DNA of 61,697 bases from contig JALOAC010000014.1 of the NCBI GenBank assembly GCA_023228985.1, positions 1 to 61,697 on the forward strand, in the 5' to 3' direction. This document shows, piece by piece, positions 52,854-61,467 of this stretch. How positions within the stretch are numbered: the first letter of the stretch is position 1; every line of letters starts with the position of its first letter. Both the position numbers and the translations under genes were made by a program. The DNA comes from Thiopseudomonas sp. GTDB taxonomy: Bacteria; Pseudomonadota; Gammaproteobacteria; Pseudomonadales; Pseudomonadaceae. The notes below the pieces were generated by a model, which saw only the letters and a program-made list of their open reading frames with translations, was not told the DNA's origin and did not search any database.

Positions 52854-53768
52854 TCACGGATGTGCACCGGGCAGGCTAGTCACTTCTTTGGTTTTGTTAT
52901 GTGGCCACAACTGAGCTACGAGCATGCCAGCTAGCATTAACGCGGCGCCTAAATAGCCCTTGATGCTCAACGTTTCACTTAAAAACAGCATAGCAGCCAG
53001 TGCAGCAAAGACGCCTTCTAAAGATAAAATAATGGCTGCATGAGCTGCTTTGGCGTGTTTTTGTGCAATAGCTTGCAGGCTAAAACCAACGCCAACAGAC
53101 AGGATTCCGGCATAAGCAAGAGCGGGAATGGCCTGTTTGATGTTTTGCCAAACCATGGTTTCAAAGTAAGCAGCTGCACTTAAGCTGGCTACGGCGCACA
53201 CCAAAAACTGTATAAAAGCCAGGCGTAACGGGTCGTAGCGTTTGGCGAAATAGCCCAGTGCCAGTACATGTAACGCCCAGACCAGAGCACCCGTTAGCTG
53301 CAGCCAATCACCACGAGCGATGGCGAGGCTGTCCTGTACGCTGAGCATATATAACCCAGCCACGGCCATCAGTGCACCTAGCCATACACCTAGCCCGGTA
53401 CGCATGCCGAATAGCAAGCCTATTAAGGGTACGAAGATCACGTACATGCTGCTGATAAAACCGGCGTTGGACACCTTGGTAAACAGCAGGCCGACTTGCT
53501 GCAAATTAATACCGAGGGTTATGAGTAGGCCAAGCAGCAAGCCGGCGCGCAGTAGCCCAGCGTTTAAAAATTGACCTTGGACAAGAGCTTTATGGCGTCG
53601 ATAGAGTAAAAAAGGCAGTACTACCGCAGCACCCAAACTAAAGCGAATACCGGAAAATAATAAAGGGCCAATATCATCCATGCCGATACGTTGTGCAGCC
53701 AAAGCACCGCCCCAGATTATGGCGGTAATGAGCATGAGCAGATTGGCGAATAGGCGTTTATTTTGCAT
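52854..53768 (-). CDS. EamA/DMT-family transporter
   Basis: A 304-residue membrane protein with ten predicted hydrophobic helices in two EamA repeats: LLMLITAIIWGGALAAQRIG at the start of the first, and TGALVWALHVLALGYFAKRYDP at the start of the second. EamA proteins export amino acids or other metabolites or take up nucleotide-type compounds. The substrate cannot be inferred. It stands convergent to yajQ and divergent from the LuxR-type regulator at 53934. Confidence 0.88.
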   Translation of the reverse strand: MQNKRLFANLLMLITAIIWGGALAAQRIGMDDIGPLLFSGIRFSLGAAVVLPFLLYRRHKALVQGQFLNAGLLRAGLLLGLLITLGINLQQVGLLFTKVSNAGFISSMYVIFVPLIGLLFGMRTGLGVWLGALMAVAGLYMLSVQDSLAIARGDWLQLTGALVWALHVLALGYFAKRYDPLRLAFIQFLVCAVASLSAAAYFETMVWQNIKQAIPALAYAGILSVGVGFSLQAIAQKHAKAAHAAIILSLEGVFAALAAMLFLSETLSIKGYLGAALMLAGMLVAQLWPHNKTKEVTSLPGAHP

Positions 53769-53933
53769 GGGTTTAAAATAATAAATGCTTGCGGGTCAAA
53801 TGGTTAGTTGTTTTTTTAATTAGTATACGCGGAATGCATTGCAGTCATTTAGTCTTGTGCTAATGTATTCCTTCGTATAAGGTAAGCGCTGCAATTTGCG
53901 CAAGGTTACTATACAAAATTAGGATATTAACTC

Positions 53934-54587
53934 ATGGCTGCCTATGAAATACTCATCGCTGACGATCATCCATTGTTCCGTAGTGCTTTACATCAAGCAC
54001 TGACGATTTCTTTGGGTGCCAATGTTCGTTTGGTCGAAGCTGAAAGTATTGCGCAGCTCGAAGCGCGTTTGCTTGAAAAGTCGGACTGGGATCTAGTATT
54101 ACTCGATTTAAACATGCCGGGCGCTCATGGTTTTTCGGGTCTGGTTTTATTGCGCGGTCAGTATCCGCAGGTTCCTGTGGTCATGATTTCAGCGCAGGAA
54201 GAAGCAACGGTAATGGCACGTGCGCGTGAATTCGGTGCCAGTGGCTTTATTCCTAAATCAAGCCCGTTAGAAGATATCCAAAAAGGCGTACAAACTGTTT
54301 TAGACGGTGATGTTTGGTGGCCTAGTCAAACTGCAGCTACTGCAGCAGTTACCGAAGAAGAAAAAGCAGCCAGCGAAGGCTTGGCCAGCTTAACACCGCA
54401 ACAGTTCCGTGTTTTGACCATGGTGTGTGATGGCTTGCTGAATAAGCAAATCGCCTATGACCTCAATGTGTCTGAAGCAACAGTTAAAGCACACGTAACG
54501 GCGATTTTCCGCAAGTTAAATGTTCGTACCCGTACCCAAGCAGCACTCTTGTTACAGCAGATGGAATCCATTCCACAGCCATCATAA
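53934..54587 (+). CDS. erdR: LuxR-type response regulator (ErdR-like)
   Basis: The 217 residues combine a receiver domain (ILIADDHPLFRSALHQAL; phospho-Asp in LVLLDLNMPGAHG about 59; Lys in FIPKSS) with a LuxR helix-turn-helix (LTPQQFRVLTMVCDGLLNKQIAYDLNVSEATVKAHVTAIFRKLNV). The sequence is very like ErdR/PA3604 of Pseudomonas as I remember it, a regulator of ethanol oxidation and acetate use through acsA. That identity needs alignment. No kinase is beside it, which fits ErdR. Its stop abuts the metR stop on the other strand. Confidence 0.85.
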   Translation: MAAYEILIADDHPLFRSALHQALTISLGANVRLVEAESIAQLEARLLEKSDWDLVLLDLNMPGAHGFSGLVLLRGQYPQVPVVMISAQEEATVMARAREFGASGFIPKSSPLEDIQKGVQTVLDGDVWWPSQTAATAAVTEEEKAASEGLASLTPQQFRVLTMVCDGLLNKQIAYDLNVSEATVKAHVTAIFRKLNVRTRTQAALLLQQMESIPQPS

Positions 54588-55508
54588 TTATTCTTTCGCC
54601 GCGATAACGCCCGCTAGGGTGGTAAAAGATGTGTCCTTAGCGGTCAGCAAGAAATCCTGCATAAACGCAGCTTCTAACATGTCTGTACGCACGGCTGCAT
54701 ACAGCGTAGAAAACAAGCCTTTCTCCCCCATGCGACAGGTGCTGACATAGCCCTTTGAGCTGTATTCGTACAGCGCCCAGTTGGGCAGGCAGCTCACCCC
54801 GCGGCCACTGGCCACCAGTTGCATCATCATAATTGTCAATTCTGCCGTGCGTACGCTAACGGGTTCGACATCGGCTGGCTCTAAAAAGTGATTAAACACA
54901 TCCAAGCGATCGCGCTCCACCGGATAGGTGATCAGTACTTCTGTAGCTAAGTCTTGCGGTTCTATAAAGATTTTTTGTGCTAAGGGATGTTGTTTCGAAA
55001 CCGCCAGCAAGGCTTCGTAGGTAAACAGTGGAATATAACTGATGCCGGTGAGCTCAATCGGATCAGCTGTGACGACCAGATCTAAGTCGCCGCGTGCCAA
55101 GGCGGGCAGGGGGGCAAAGGAAAAGCCAGATGATAAGTCTAATTCAACTTCAGGCCATGCCTCGCGGAATTGGTCAATGGTGGGCATTAACCACTGAAAG
55201 CAGCTGTGGCATTCAATCGCCATATGTAGGCGTCCGGCGTTACCGCCTTGTAAGCGGGCGATATCACGCTCGGCAGCGCGCATTAGGGGCAGCACCTCAT
55301 CAGCCAGTTTAAGCAAACGTAATCCGGCGCTGGTAAAGCGTACGGGTTTGGTTTTGCGGGTGAAGATTTGCATGTCGAGACGTTCTTCGAGTTCTCTGAA
55401 TTGGTGTGAGAGCGCGGATTGGGTGAGGTGCAGGCGTTGCGCGGCTTCGACTAGGCTGTCGGCATCACGCAACGCAGCGATGGTTTTCAAGTGGCGGATA
55501 TCGAGCAT
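54588..55508 (-). CDS. metR: LysR-type regulator MetR
   Basis: A 306-residue LysR-family protein. The N-terminal winged helix contains AALRDADSLVEAAQRLHLTQSALSHQFRELEERL; the effector domain contains GRLHMAIECHSCFQWLMPTIDQFREAWPEVELDL, a MetR hallmark. MetR activates metE and other methionine genes with homocysteine as co-effector. It diverges from metE across 269 bp, the classical metR-metE layout, and a candidate binding site lies in the gap. Confidence 0.92.
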   Translation of the reverse strand: MLDIRHLKTIAALRDADSLVEAAQRLHLTQSALSHQFRELEERLDMQIFTRKTKPVRFTSAGLRLLKLADEVLPLMRAAERDIARLQGGNAGRLHMAIECHSCFQWLMPTIDQFREAWPEVELDLSSGFSFAPLPALARGDLDLVVTADPIELTGISYIPLFTYEALLAVSKQHPLAQKIFIEPQDLATEVLITYPVERDRLDVFNHFLEPADVEPVSVRTAELTIMMMQLVASGRGVSCLPNWALYEYSSKGYVSTCRMGEKGLFSTLYAAVRTDMLEAAFMQDFLLTAKDTSFTTLAGVIAAKE

Positions 55509-55714
55509 GTGAGGTTCTTTTTTTTTGTTGAGGGTGAGTTTGTTGTGTTTGTTGTGTAGTTCGGCGGATAACCGTAGTTACGCAAAGACGCCGCAAGTAC
55601 GTCTGACCGCCATGGATGGCGGAAATGCAGTTTTTGTAGGAGCAAAAAACTGCCCTGTTCAAAATAAACTTACCACAGCAACATGAATAAATCTAAAGTT
55701 AAACGTTAAAACTT

Positions 55715-55727
55715 TGAGTTTGTTTCA
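55715..55727. promoter_or_regulatory. Candidate MetR binding site before metE
   Basis: TGAGTTTGTTTCA matches the MetR consensus TGAA-N5-TTCA with one mismatch, 51 bp before the metE start. A weaker half-site (TGAATAAATCTAA) stands 31 bp further upstream at 55684-55696. The rest of the metR-metE gap holds small palindromes (55613-55628; 55627-55653) of the REP kind. Confidence 0.45.
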
Positions 55728-55777
55728 TTGGTGCGAAAAAACCACAATGGCCACCTCAAATTTAAGGAGGTGCCCCA

Positions 55778-58078
55778 ATGGCATTAGCACATAACTTAGG
55801 TTTCCCCCGCATTGGTGGTGACCGTGAATTGAAAAAAGCAGTTGAAGCCTACTGGAAAGGTGATATTAGCGAAGATAACTTACGTCAGGTGGGTCGCGAG
55901 TTGCGTGCCAAGCACTGGCAGTTGCAGAAAGAGGCGGGGCTAGATTTAGTACCCGTGGGTGATTTTGCCTGGTATGACCAAGTGCTGACCCACTCACTGA
56001 CCTTTGGTGTAGTGCCGGAGCGTTTTGCTAAGGCCGGTGAGAAGCCCACCTTAGATACTTTATTTGCCATGGCGCGCGGCGTGGTGGAAAGTAGTTGCTG
56101 TGGCGGTGCTCATGCGCAGGAAATGACCAAGTGGTTTGATACCAACTACCACTATCTGGTGCCCGAGCTGACCGCTGATTTAGAGTTCTCATTGAGCTGG
56201 GAGCAGTTGTTTGAAGAGGTCGATGAAGCGCTGGCACTGGGGCATAAGGTAAAACCAGTCGTTATCGGTCCTTTGACGTGGTTGTGGTTGGGTAAGGTTA
56301 AAGGTGAAGAGTTCGACAAGCTCGACCTGCTAGAGAAGTTGCTGCCCGTGTATGGTCAGATTTTTCAACGTCTCGCCGGGCAAGGTGTGGAATGGGTGCA
56401 GATTGATGAGCCTATTTTGGGTCTGGATTTACCCCAAGACTGGAAAAATGCCTTTGAGCGTGCCTATAACCTGCTGCAACGTGAGCCGTTGAAAAAGCTG
56501 GTAGCGACTTATTTTTCAGGCCTAGAAGACAATCTAGGACTGGCCGCGGGTTTACCGGTAGATGGTTTACACCTCGACTTGGTGCGTGCGCCGGAACAAT
56601 ACCCCACCATTCTCGACCGTCTGCCTGCGTACAAAATCTTATCGCTGGGTGTGGTTAATGGCCGTAATGTCTGGCGTTGTGATTTAGAAAAAGTATTAGC
56701 AACTCTCCAGCATGCACACGAGCGTTTAGGCGAGCGTTTATGGGTCGCGCCGTCCTGCTCATTGCTGCACAGCCCAGTGGATTTAGCCCGTGAAGATCAA
56801 CTGGATGAAGAACTGAAAAGCTGGCTCGCCTTTGCCGTACAGAAAACCGAAGAAGTCGCCATTTTAGCGCAAGCGTTAAACAATCCAGACAGCGCCAAAG
56901 TGAAGGCCGCGCTGGCGCAAAGCCGTCAGGTGCAAGAGAGTCGTGCTAACTCGCCGCGCATTCACAAACCCGAAGTGCAAGCCCGCTTGGCTGCGGTAAC
57001 TCCGAAAGACAGTCAGCGCACATCTCCTTTTGCTGAGCGCATTAAGCTGCAGCGTGAGCGCTTGGATTTACCGCTGTTCCCAACCACAACCATTGGTTCG
57101 TTCCCGCAGACGCAAGCGATTCGCGCCGCCCGTTTAGCCTTCCGTCAGGGCAAGCTGAACGAAGCTGAATACAAACACGCCATGCAGACCGAGATTCAGC
57201 ACGCGGTTAAAGTACAAGAAGAGCTGAACTTGGATGTCTTGGTGCATGGCGAAGCCGAGCGCAACGACATGGTTGAATACTTTGCCGAGCAGCTGGACGG
57301 TTACCTGTTCACCCGCTTTGGCTGGGTGCAAAGCTATGGCTCACGCTGTGTGAAACCAGCGGTCATTTACGGTGATATTTCCCGCCCACAGGCTATGACC
57401 GTGGAATGGATTGCTTACGCCCAGCAACAAACCGGCAAGATCATGAAGGGCATGCTGACCGGCCCGGTGACCATGCTGATGTGGTCCTTCCCTCGCGAAG
57501 ACCTGAGCCGCAAGCAGCAGGCGCAACAGCTGGCGCTGGCGATTCGTGATGAAGTGGTGGATCTGGAAACAGCAGGCATCAAGATTATTCAGATTGACGA
57601 AGCTGCGTTCCGCGAAGGTTTGCCGCTGCGCCGTGCAGACTGGCAGGTGTATCTGGACTGGGCCACCGAAGCGTTTCGTCTGACCGCCAGTGGTGTACAG
57701 GATGCCACCCAGATACATACCCATATGTGCTACAGCGAGTTCAACGACGTGATCGCCTCGATTGCCGCGATGGATGCCGACGTGATTACTATCGAGACGT
57801 CACGCTCGCAAATGGAGCTGCTGGATGCCTTCGAGAGCTTCCACTACCCCAACGATATTGGCCCGGGCGTGTACGACATTCACTCGCCCCGTGTACCGGG
57901 CAGCGAAGAAATGGCTAACTTGTTACGCAAAGCCGCTCAACGCCTGCCGGTGGAACAACTTTGGGCCAATCCCGATTGCGGCCTGAAAACCCGTGGCTGG
58001 CCGGAAACCAAAGCGGCACTGGAACACATGGTCAAAGCAGCCAAACAGCTGCGCGAGGAATATGCCAGGGCGGTGTAA
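55778..58078 (+). CDS. metE: Cobalamin-independent methionine synthase
   Basis: The 766-residue MetE has two barrels. The N-terminal half starts LGFPRIGGDRELKKAVEAYW; the C-terminal half has TTTIGSFPQT (about 430) and the zinc ligands in THMCYSEFND (His/Cys about 647-650), the later Glu, and NPDCGLKTRGW (Cys about 733). It methylates homocysteine using methyltetrahydrofolate triglutamate. A very strong ribosome site (AAGGAGG) stands before the ATG. The last part of the gene appears more GC-rich than the first, and a 64-bp second copy of its 3' end lies at 59100. Confidence 0.97.
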   Translation: MALAHNLGFPRIGGDRELKKAVEAYWKGDISEDNLRQVGRELRAKHWQLQKEAGLDLVPVGDFAWYDQVLTHSLTFGVVPERFAKAGEKPTLDTLFAMARGVVESSCCGGAHAQEMTKWFDTNYHYLVPELTADLEFSLSWEQLFEEVDEALALGHKVKPVVIGPLTWLWLGKVKGEEFDKLDLLEKLLPVYGQIFQRLAGQGVEWVQIDEPILGLDLPQDWKNAFERAYNLLQREPLKKLVATYFSGLEDNLGLAAGLPVDGLHLDLVRAPEQYPTILDRLPAYKILSLGVVNGRNVWRCDLEKVLATLQHAHERLGERLWVAPSCSLLHSPVDLAREDQLDEELKSWLAFAVQKTEEVAILAQALNNPDSAKVKAALAQSRQVQESRANSPRIHKPEVQARLAAVTPKDSQRTSPFAERIKLQRERLDLPLFPTTTIGSFPQTQAIRAARLAFRQGKLNEAEYKHAMQTEIQHAVKVQEELNLDVLVHGEAERNDMVEYFAEQLDGYLFTRFGWVQSYGSRCVKPAVIYGDISRPQAMTVEWIAYAQQQTGKIMKGMLTGPVTMLMWSFPREDLSRKQQAQQLALAIRDEVVDLETAGIKIIQIDEAAFREGLPLRRADWQVYLDWATEAFRLTASGVQDATQIHTHMCYSEFNDVIASIAAMDADVITIETSRSQMELLDAFESFHYPNDIGPGVYDIHSPRVPGSEEMANLLRKAAQRLPVEQLWANPDCGLKTRGWPETKAALEHMVKAAKQLREEYARAV

Positions 58079-58136
58079 GGGAAAGGCGTGTCACCTTCTG
58101 GCGGGATAGTTGTTATCCTCTGGAAGGTCATCGTTA

Positions 58137-58156
58137 CCCTGCGTGTAGACGCAGGG
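58137..58156. repeat. Short REP-like hairpin after metE
   Basis: CCCTGCGT and ACGCAGGG enclose GTAG; the following GCCATGGATGG also occurs at 55613-55623 before metE. Together they look like one more family of small dispersed palindromes. Confidence 0.5.
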
Positions 58157-58171
58157 GCCATGGATGGATAA

Positions 58172-58205
58172 ACAAAAGGCGCTGCCGCAAGGCAGCGCCT
58201 TTTGT
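58172..58205. terminator. Bidirectional terminator between metE and the next gene
   Basis: A 15-bp perfect stem (ACAAAAGGCGCTGCC with GGCAGCGCCTTTTGT) closes a GCAA tetraloop, with T-rich ends on both strands. It can end metE on the plus strand and the convergent gene at 58210 on the minus strand. Confidence 0.88.
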
Positions 58206-58209
58206 ATGC

Positions 58210-59004
58210 TTAAAGTTCTTGTCTGCTCATAAATTCATTAACATCGCGCCACTCGCCCTTGCTGAGTACTTGGTTAATCCAATAGTTAGAATTGATGCTG
58301 CCAAAAGCAACATTGGCTGCTGAGCCAGCAAATACGCTAGATACTTCCTTGTCGAAAGGGTCTACAGCCCTATGAAAATCAATCGTGCTATGGAAGTTGT
58401 TCATGTCTAATTTATAACCGCCAAGGTCTCTGATGCCGCCGCCATTCCAGATAAGTTCGGTGGTATTCCCATTCCTTCCATTAACACTGTAAGGGTTGGA
58501 TGCTTTGGTATATTCCATCATAAGATCGGCAGATTTTTTTGATAAGCTCTTTAAGTTGCTTGAGCTATTTAGCCAGTTGTTTAGGTGGTCTGTTTCCTGC
58601 TGACTGAGAGGGCTGCTACGCTCTAGCACCATCAGATTTCCTGCTGGATTTAAAGTAAAACCAAAATCTTTGGCTGCCAGTGCAGGGTTATACTTCTCCA
58701 ACTCTGTATGCATACGCTCATATTCTTGTTTTATTAGGTTAAGAGTTGGGTACAGTGACTGTCCTATTCTGAGTGTATCTTCAGCTTCATTTTTATTGTA
58801 TTTGATAGTCCAGACGACGATACCTGTCGGGCTATGTTCTTGCTGATGCTCAAGGTTTTCGAGTGTGGTTTTGTCTGGGTTGAAGGGTATAGCTTTGGCC
58901 TCAGTTTTTGTCAGCACTGCTGCTTGTTCGCTTTGCCCTGACTGTTCGCGTAGCTGGTGGTTGAGGTTGGGCAGGCTTTTCAGGTAAGAAGAGGTGATTT
59001 CCAT
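58210..59004 (-). CDS. Protein of unknown function between metE and its duplicated 3' end
   Basis: I do not recognise this 264-residue protein. It has no signal sequence or membrane segment. The N-terminal half is polar and helical (LIKQEYERMHTELEKYNP); the C-terminal half is Asn/Gly/Ser-rich with NGGGIRDLGGYKLDMNNFHSTIDFHRAV and FAGSAANVAFGSINSNYWINQVL. GGAGG stands before ATG 59004, so it is well set up for translation. The gene is AT-rich compared with metE. It is enclosed by metE and a stray metE fragment, so it probably arrived by insertion or recombination. No function is proposed. Confidence 0.75.
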   Translation of the reverse strand: MEITSSYLKSLPNLNHQLREQSGQSEQAAVLTKTEAKAIPFNPDKTTLENLEHQQEHSPTGIVVWTIKYNKNEAEDTLRIGQSLYPTLNLIKQEYERMHTELEKYNPALAAKDFGFTLNPAGNLMVLERSSPLSQQETDHLNNWLNSSSNLKSLSKKSADLMMEYTKASNPYSVNGRNGNTTELIWNGGGIRDLGGYKLDMNNFHSTIDFHRAVDPFDKEVSSVFAGSAANVAFGSINSNYWINQVLSKGEWRDVNEFMSRQEL

Positions 59005-59099
59005 GCTTTTCCTCCATAGTTAATATATTTGTATTATTAATTTGTGTGTCGGATGTTTAGCTGGAAACTTTAATATGACAGGTTTTGACGGTGGGACGG

Positions 59100-59163
59100 C
59101 TCTGGGCCAACCCCGACTGTGGCCTGAAAACCCGCGGCTGGCCGGAAACCAAAGCGGCGCTGG
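59100..59163 (+). pseudogene. Fragment of a second metE 3' end
   Basis: 64 bases translate to LWANPDCGLKTRGWPETKAA plus Leu, exactly the zinc-site region near the C-terminus of resident MetE (57959-58022). There are six differences, all at synonymous third positions, and the fragment is the more GC-rich. It has no start, and similarity stops sharply at both sides. It must come from a functional metE of a different lineage, not from recent duplication of the local gene. Confidence 0.85.
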
Positions 59164-59242
59164 CGAGTACGGACAAACGCAGAGTACGATGCGACAGTGT
59201 AATGGGTAGGCGGTGAGCAAAGTGAAGAAGGAGGCTTAAACC

Positions 59243-60184
59243 TTAAACACTGACATCCACAAAGCCGCCCATGCCACCGATACTGCCAGTTTCAATGCTT
59301 CCAGCTGAAACGAGTTCAGAGGCGGAAGAGGCGAGTGCACCTTGCTGGAGGGACTGATCTAAGGTTTCTAGCTCGCGCTCAATGCTGGCAAACAGCTTGC
59401 GCGATTCCTTGTCATCCACTTGGTGTTTGGCTTTCAGTAAGTTCAGCACTTCTTTGAGCGTTTTTCTGGCTTCAGTGAGGATAGCACGCAGAGCTTTATC
59501 GTCGGCATCTTCATTCTGGCGCTGGCCAGTTGCACGAAGCTTATCCGTCTTGGAATCGTGCTGCTCATCAGTTTTGGCATGAGCGTCGCGCTCAACATCT
59601 GCTGACAGATTAGCCGCTTGCTGCGCGTCTGCTTCAGCTTCAGCTGTCTCGGCAGTCAATGCGGCACTGGCTAGCGCCTCATCTGATATAGCTAACTCTG
59701 CCATACTGGTATCTTGCATGTGGGCAAGCTCTGTGCTGGTGTCTACTCCTGCCATTTCCTCGCTACCGCTATCCGCACTAGCTTCGCCTGAAGCAACCGA
59801 CATGGACGGCATATGGCCCAAGCTGCCGCCGGAGTTCCCCATCTGCTTACCCAGCGCTGCCAGTTCTTTGGCGATTTGCTTGAGCTCCTGAGCCAACGCC
59901 TTGTAATTGCCGGGCGGCAATTTTGCCATGATGGACTTTAAAGTATCCAAGCGCTGTTTCAGTAAAGCCGCACGTTGACTGGCCAGTTTTTTAGGCGAGG
60001 CGTTTTTCTTCACCTCTTGCAGCTTAGTCACAGCGGTTTGCATATCTTGCATTTGCTTCTTGCGCCGCTCAAACAACACATTACCCGTGCGACCCTCGTC
60101 CTGCCCATCAAGACCCACTTGCTTAGCTGGGGCAGCGGCTACTCCTTTCGAGCTGAAAGAAGGTGGACTTGGCTTAATCTGCAT
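59243..60184 (-). CDS. Ala/Glu/Lys-rich coiled-coil protein of unknown function
   Basis: A 313-residue soluble protein I cannot assign. Residues about 33-115 are basic helix (RRKKQMQDMQTAVTKLQEVKK, then LKSIMAKLPPGNYKALAQEL), 120-215 a low-complexity Ala/Ser/Glu/Asp segment, 220-275 a second helical region (LTEARKTLKEVLNLLKAKHQ), and the end is Gly/Ser-rich (GSIETGSIGGMGGFVDVSV). No signal peptide is present. GGAGC precedes ATG 60184. It lies just downstream of intI in the same direction, 128 bp beyond. A structural or surface-associated role is possible but only a guess. Confidence 0.75.
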   Translation of the reverse strand: MQIKPSPPSFSSKGVAAAPAKQVGLDGQDEGRTGNVLFERRKKQMQDMQTAVTKLQEVKKNASPKKLASQRAALLKQRLDTLKSIMAKLPPGNYKALAQELKQIAKELAALGKQMGNSGGSLGHMPSMSVASGEASADSGSEEMAGVDTSTELAHMQDTSMAELAISDEALASAALTAETAEAEADAQQAANLSADVERDAHAKTDEQHDSKTDKLRATGQRQNEDADDKALRAILTEARKTLKEVLNLLKAKHQVDDKESRKLFASIERELETLDQSLQQGALASSASELVSAGSIETGSIGGMGGFVDVSV

Positions 60185-60312
60185 GGCGTGACGAGCTCCA
60201 GTGAACAGTGCTGGCTTGTGAGGCTAGCTTAGATAGGTACTCCGTTGTATCGGTTGTTGGAGTGGAAGCTTGAGTGCTGGAACGTCAGTATGCAAAGGAG
60301 TTTTATCCAATG

Positions 60313-61290
60313 CTACTGATTGATAGGAAGCAGCAAGCCATCCGCAGGGCTGGTAGTACCAGCAAAGTGCTGACCTAAAACGTGCGTATAAATTTGTGTG
60401 GTTTTGACATCGGTATGACCTAGCAACTCTTGTACAGTGCGAATATCGCGTCCAGCTTGTAGTAAATGCGTGGCAAATGAGTGACGAAAGGTATGACAGG
60501 TAATGCGCTTATTAACAATACTTGCTTTCTGTACCGCAATTTTCAGCACCTTTCTAGCCACTGAATCATGCAGATGATGACGGCAAAGCTTGCCACTATG
60601 TGGGTGCTGGCACAGCGTAGTGGAGGGGAAAATAAACATCCATGCGGGCTGACGATAAGCTGCAGGGTATTTACGATCTAAAGCAGCAGGCAAAGACGGC
60701 CCTACACCTTGAGCATTATCATCCCGCTGAATAGTCAACGCTTGCTCAATCAACTGCCTAATGGCTGGAACTAGCCGAGCAGGAAGCAGGCTGTTTCTGC
60801 TTTTTCCGCCTTTGCCGTCATGTATGGCTATACAGCCATTGTCAAAGTCGAAATCTTTAACCCGTAAGCGCAGGCACTCATTGATGCGTAACCCCGCGCC
60901 ATACAGCAGCGCAAATATAACTTGGTTGCGAGTATCCATGACCTGCAAAATGCGTTGCACTTCATTGGCAGAGATAACAGAGGGTAGCCGTCTAGGCTTG
61001 CTTGCAGGGATATAATCAATATCGCCCAACGGCTGTTGTAAAAACCTGTTGTACAAAAAAGCTAGGGCATTTAATGCGATTTTCTGCGTGTTTATGGCGA
61101 CATGTCTGTCGTTCGCTAAGCTGGATAAAAACTGCCTGACCTCTTCACTGCCCATAGTCTGAGGATGACGTTTTTTGTGAAACAGAATAAAACGCTTAAT
61201 CCAGTGCAGGTAAGTTTTTTCAGTTTTAAGCGCGTAACCTTTCTGCCGCATATCCATGCGTATCGAATTTAAAAATGGACTTTTAGACAT
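60313..61290 (-). CDS. intI: Integron integrase IntI (tyrosine recombinase)
   Basis: A 325-residue tyrosine recombinase with catalytic R135 (GAGLRINECLRLRVKDFD), H266 and R269 (CHTFRHSFATHLL), H292 (LLGHTDVKTTQ) and Y301 (IYTHVL). It carries the extra segment that separates IntI from XerC/D: LPAALDRKYPAAYRQPAW then HSGKLCRHHLHDS (about 199-242), which recognises folded attC sites. All catalytic residues are present, so it should be active. AAGGAG precedes ATG 61290 and a LexA box lies 21 bp further upstream. The gene points away from the cassette side, as in other integrons. Pseudomonas species are known to have chromosomal integrons. Confidence 0.95.
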   Translation of the reverse strand: MSKSPFLNSIRMDMRQKGYALKTEKTYLHWIKRFILFHKKRHPQTMGSEEVRQFLSSLANDRHVAINTQKIALNALAFLYNRFLQQPLGDIDYIPASKPRRLPSVISANEVQRILQVMDTRNQVIFALLYGAGLRINECLRLRVKDFDFDNGCIAIHDGKGGKSRNSLLPARLVPAIRQLIEQALTIQRDDNAQGVGPSLPAALDRKYPAAYRQPAWMFIFPSTTLCQHPHSGKLCRHHLHDSVARKVLKIAVQKASIVNKRITCHTFRHSFATHLLQAGRDIRTVQELLGHTDVKTTQIYTHVLGQHFAGTTSPADGLLLPINQ

Positions 61291-61310
61291 CAGACGCTCC
61301 TTGTCTTTTA

Positions 61311-61326
61311 CTGTTTGTTTATACAG
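61311..61326 (-). promoter_or_regulatory. LexA box in front of intI
   Basis: CTGTTTGTTTATACAG fits CTG-N10-CAG, flanked by TA on the left and T on the right. It overlaps a possible -10 (TATAAA on the minus strand), 21 bp before the intI start. SOS control of integron integrases is known in other integrons. Confidence 0.8.
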
Positions 61327-61382
61327 TCTATTTTAGCTCGGTTATCAAAAAGTGCACATTTTTATATACAGGAATGCTCGCT

Positions 61383-61411
61383 TTGATGGTATTGCAAATA
61401 ATAAATATATG
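61383..61411 (+). promoter_or_regulatory. Candidate cassette promoter (Pc-like)
   Basis: TTGATG (61383-61388) and TATATG (61406-61411) are 17 bp apart, each four of six to consensus, and face the cassettes. Its position in the intI-attI interval is where Pc promoters of integrons often lie. Confidence 0.4.
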
Positions 61412-61467
61412 TAAATCATATGGTTATGTATCAGGCTGGCAGAATAACGCGCATACCGCTAGCGAGA

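Noticed and set aside
55509..55777. Cobalamin riboswitch in the metE leader
   Set aside because: The gap is short and contains only small palindromes and a MetR-like site; no B12-box-like sequence was recognised.
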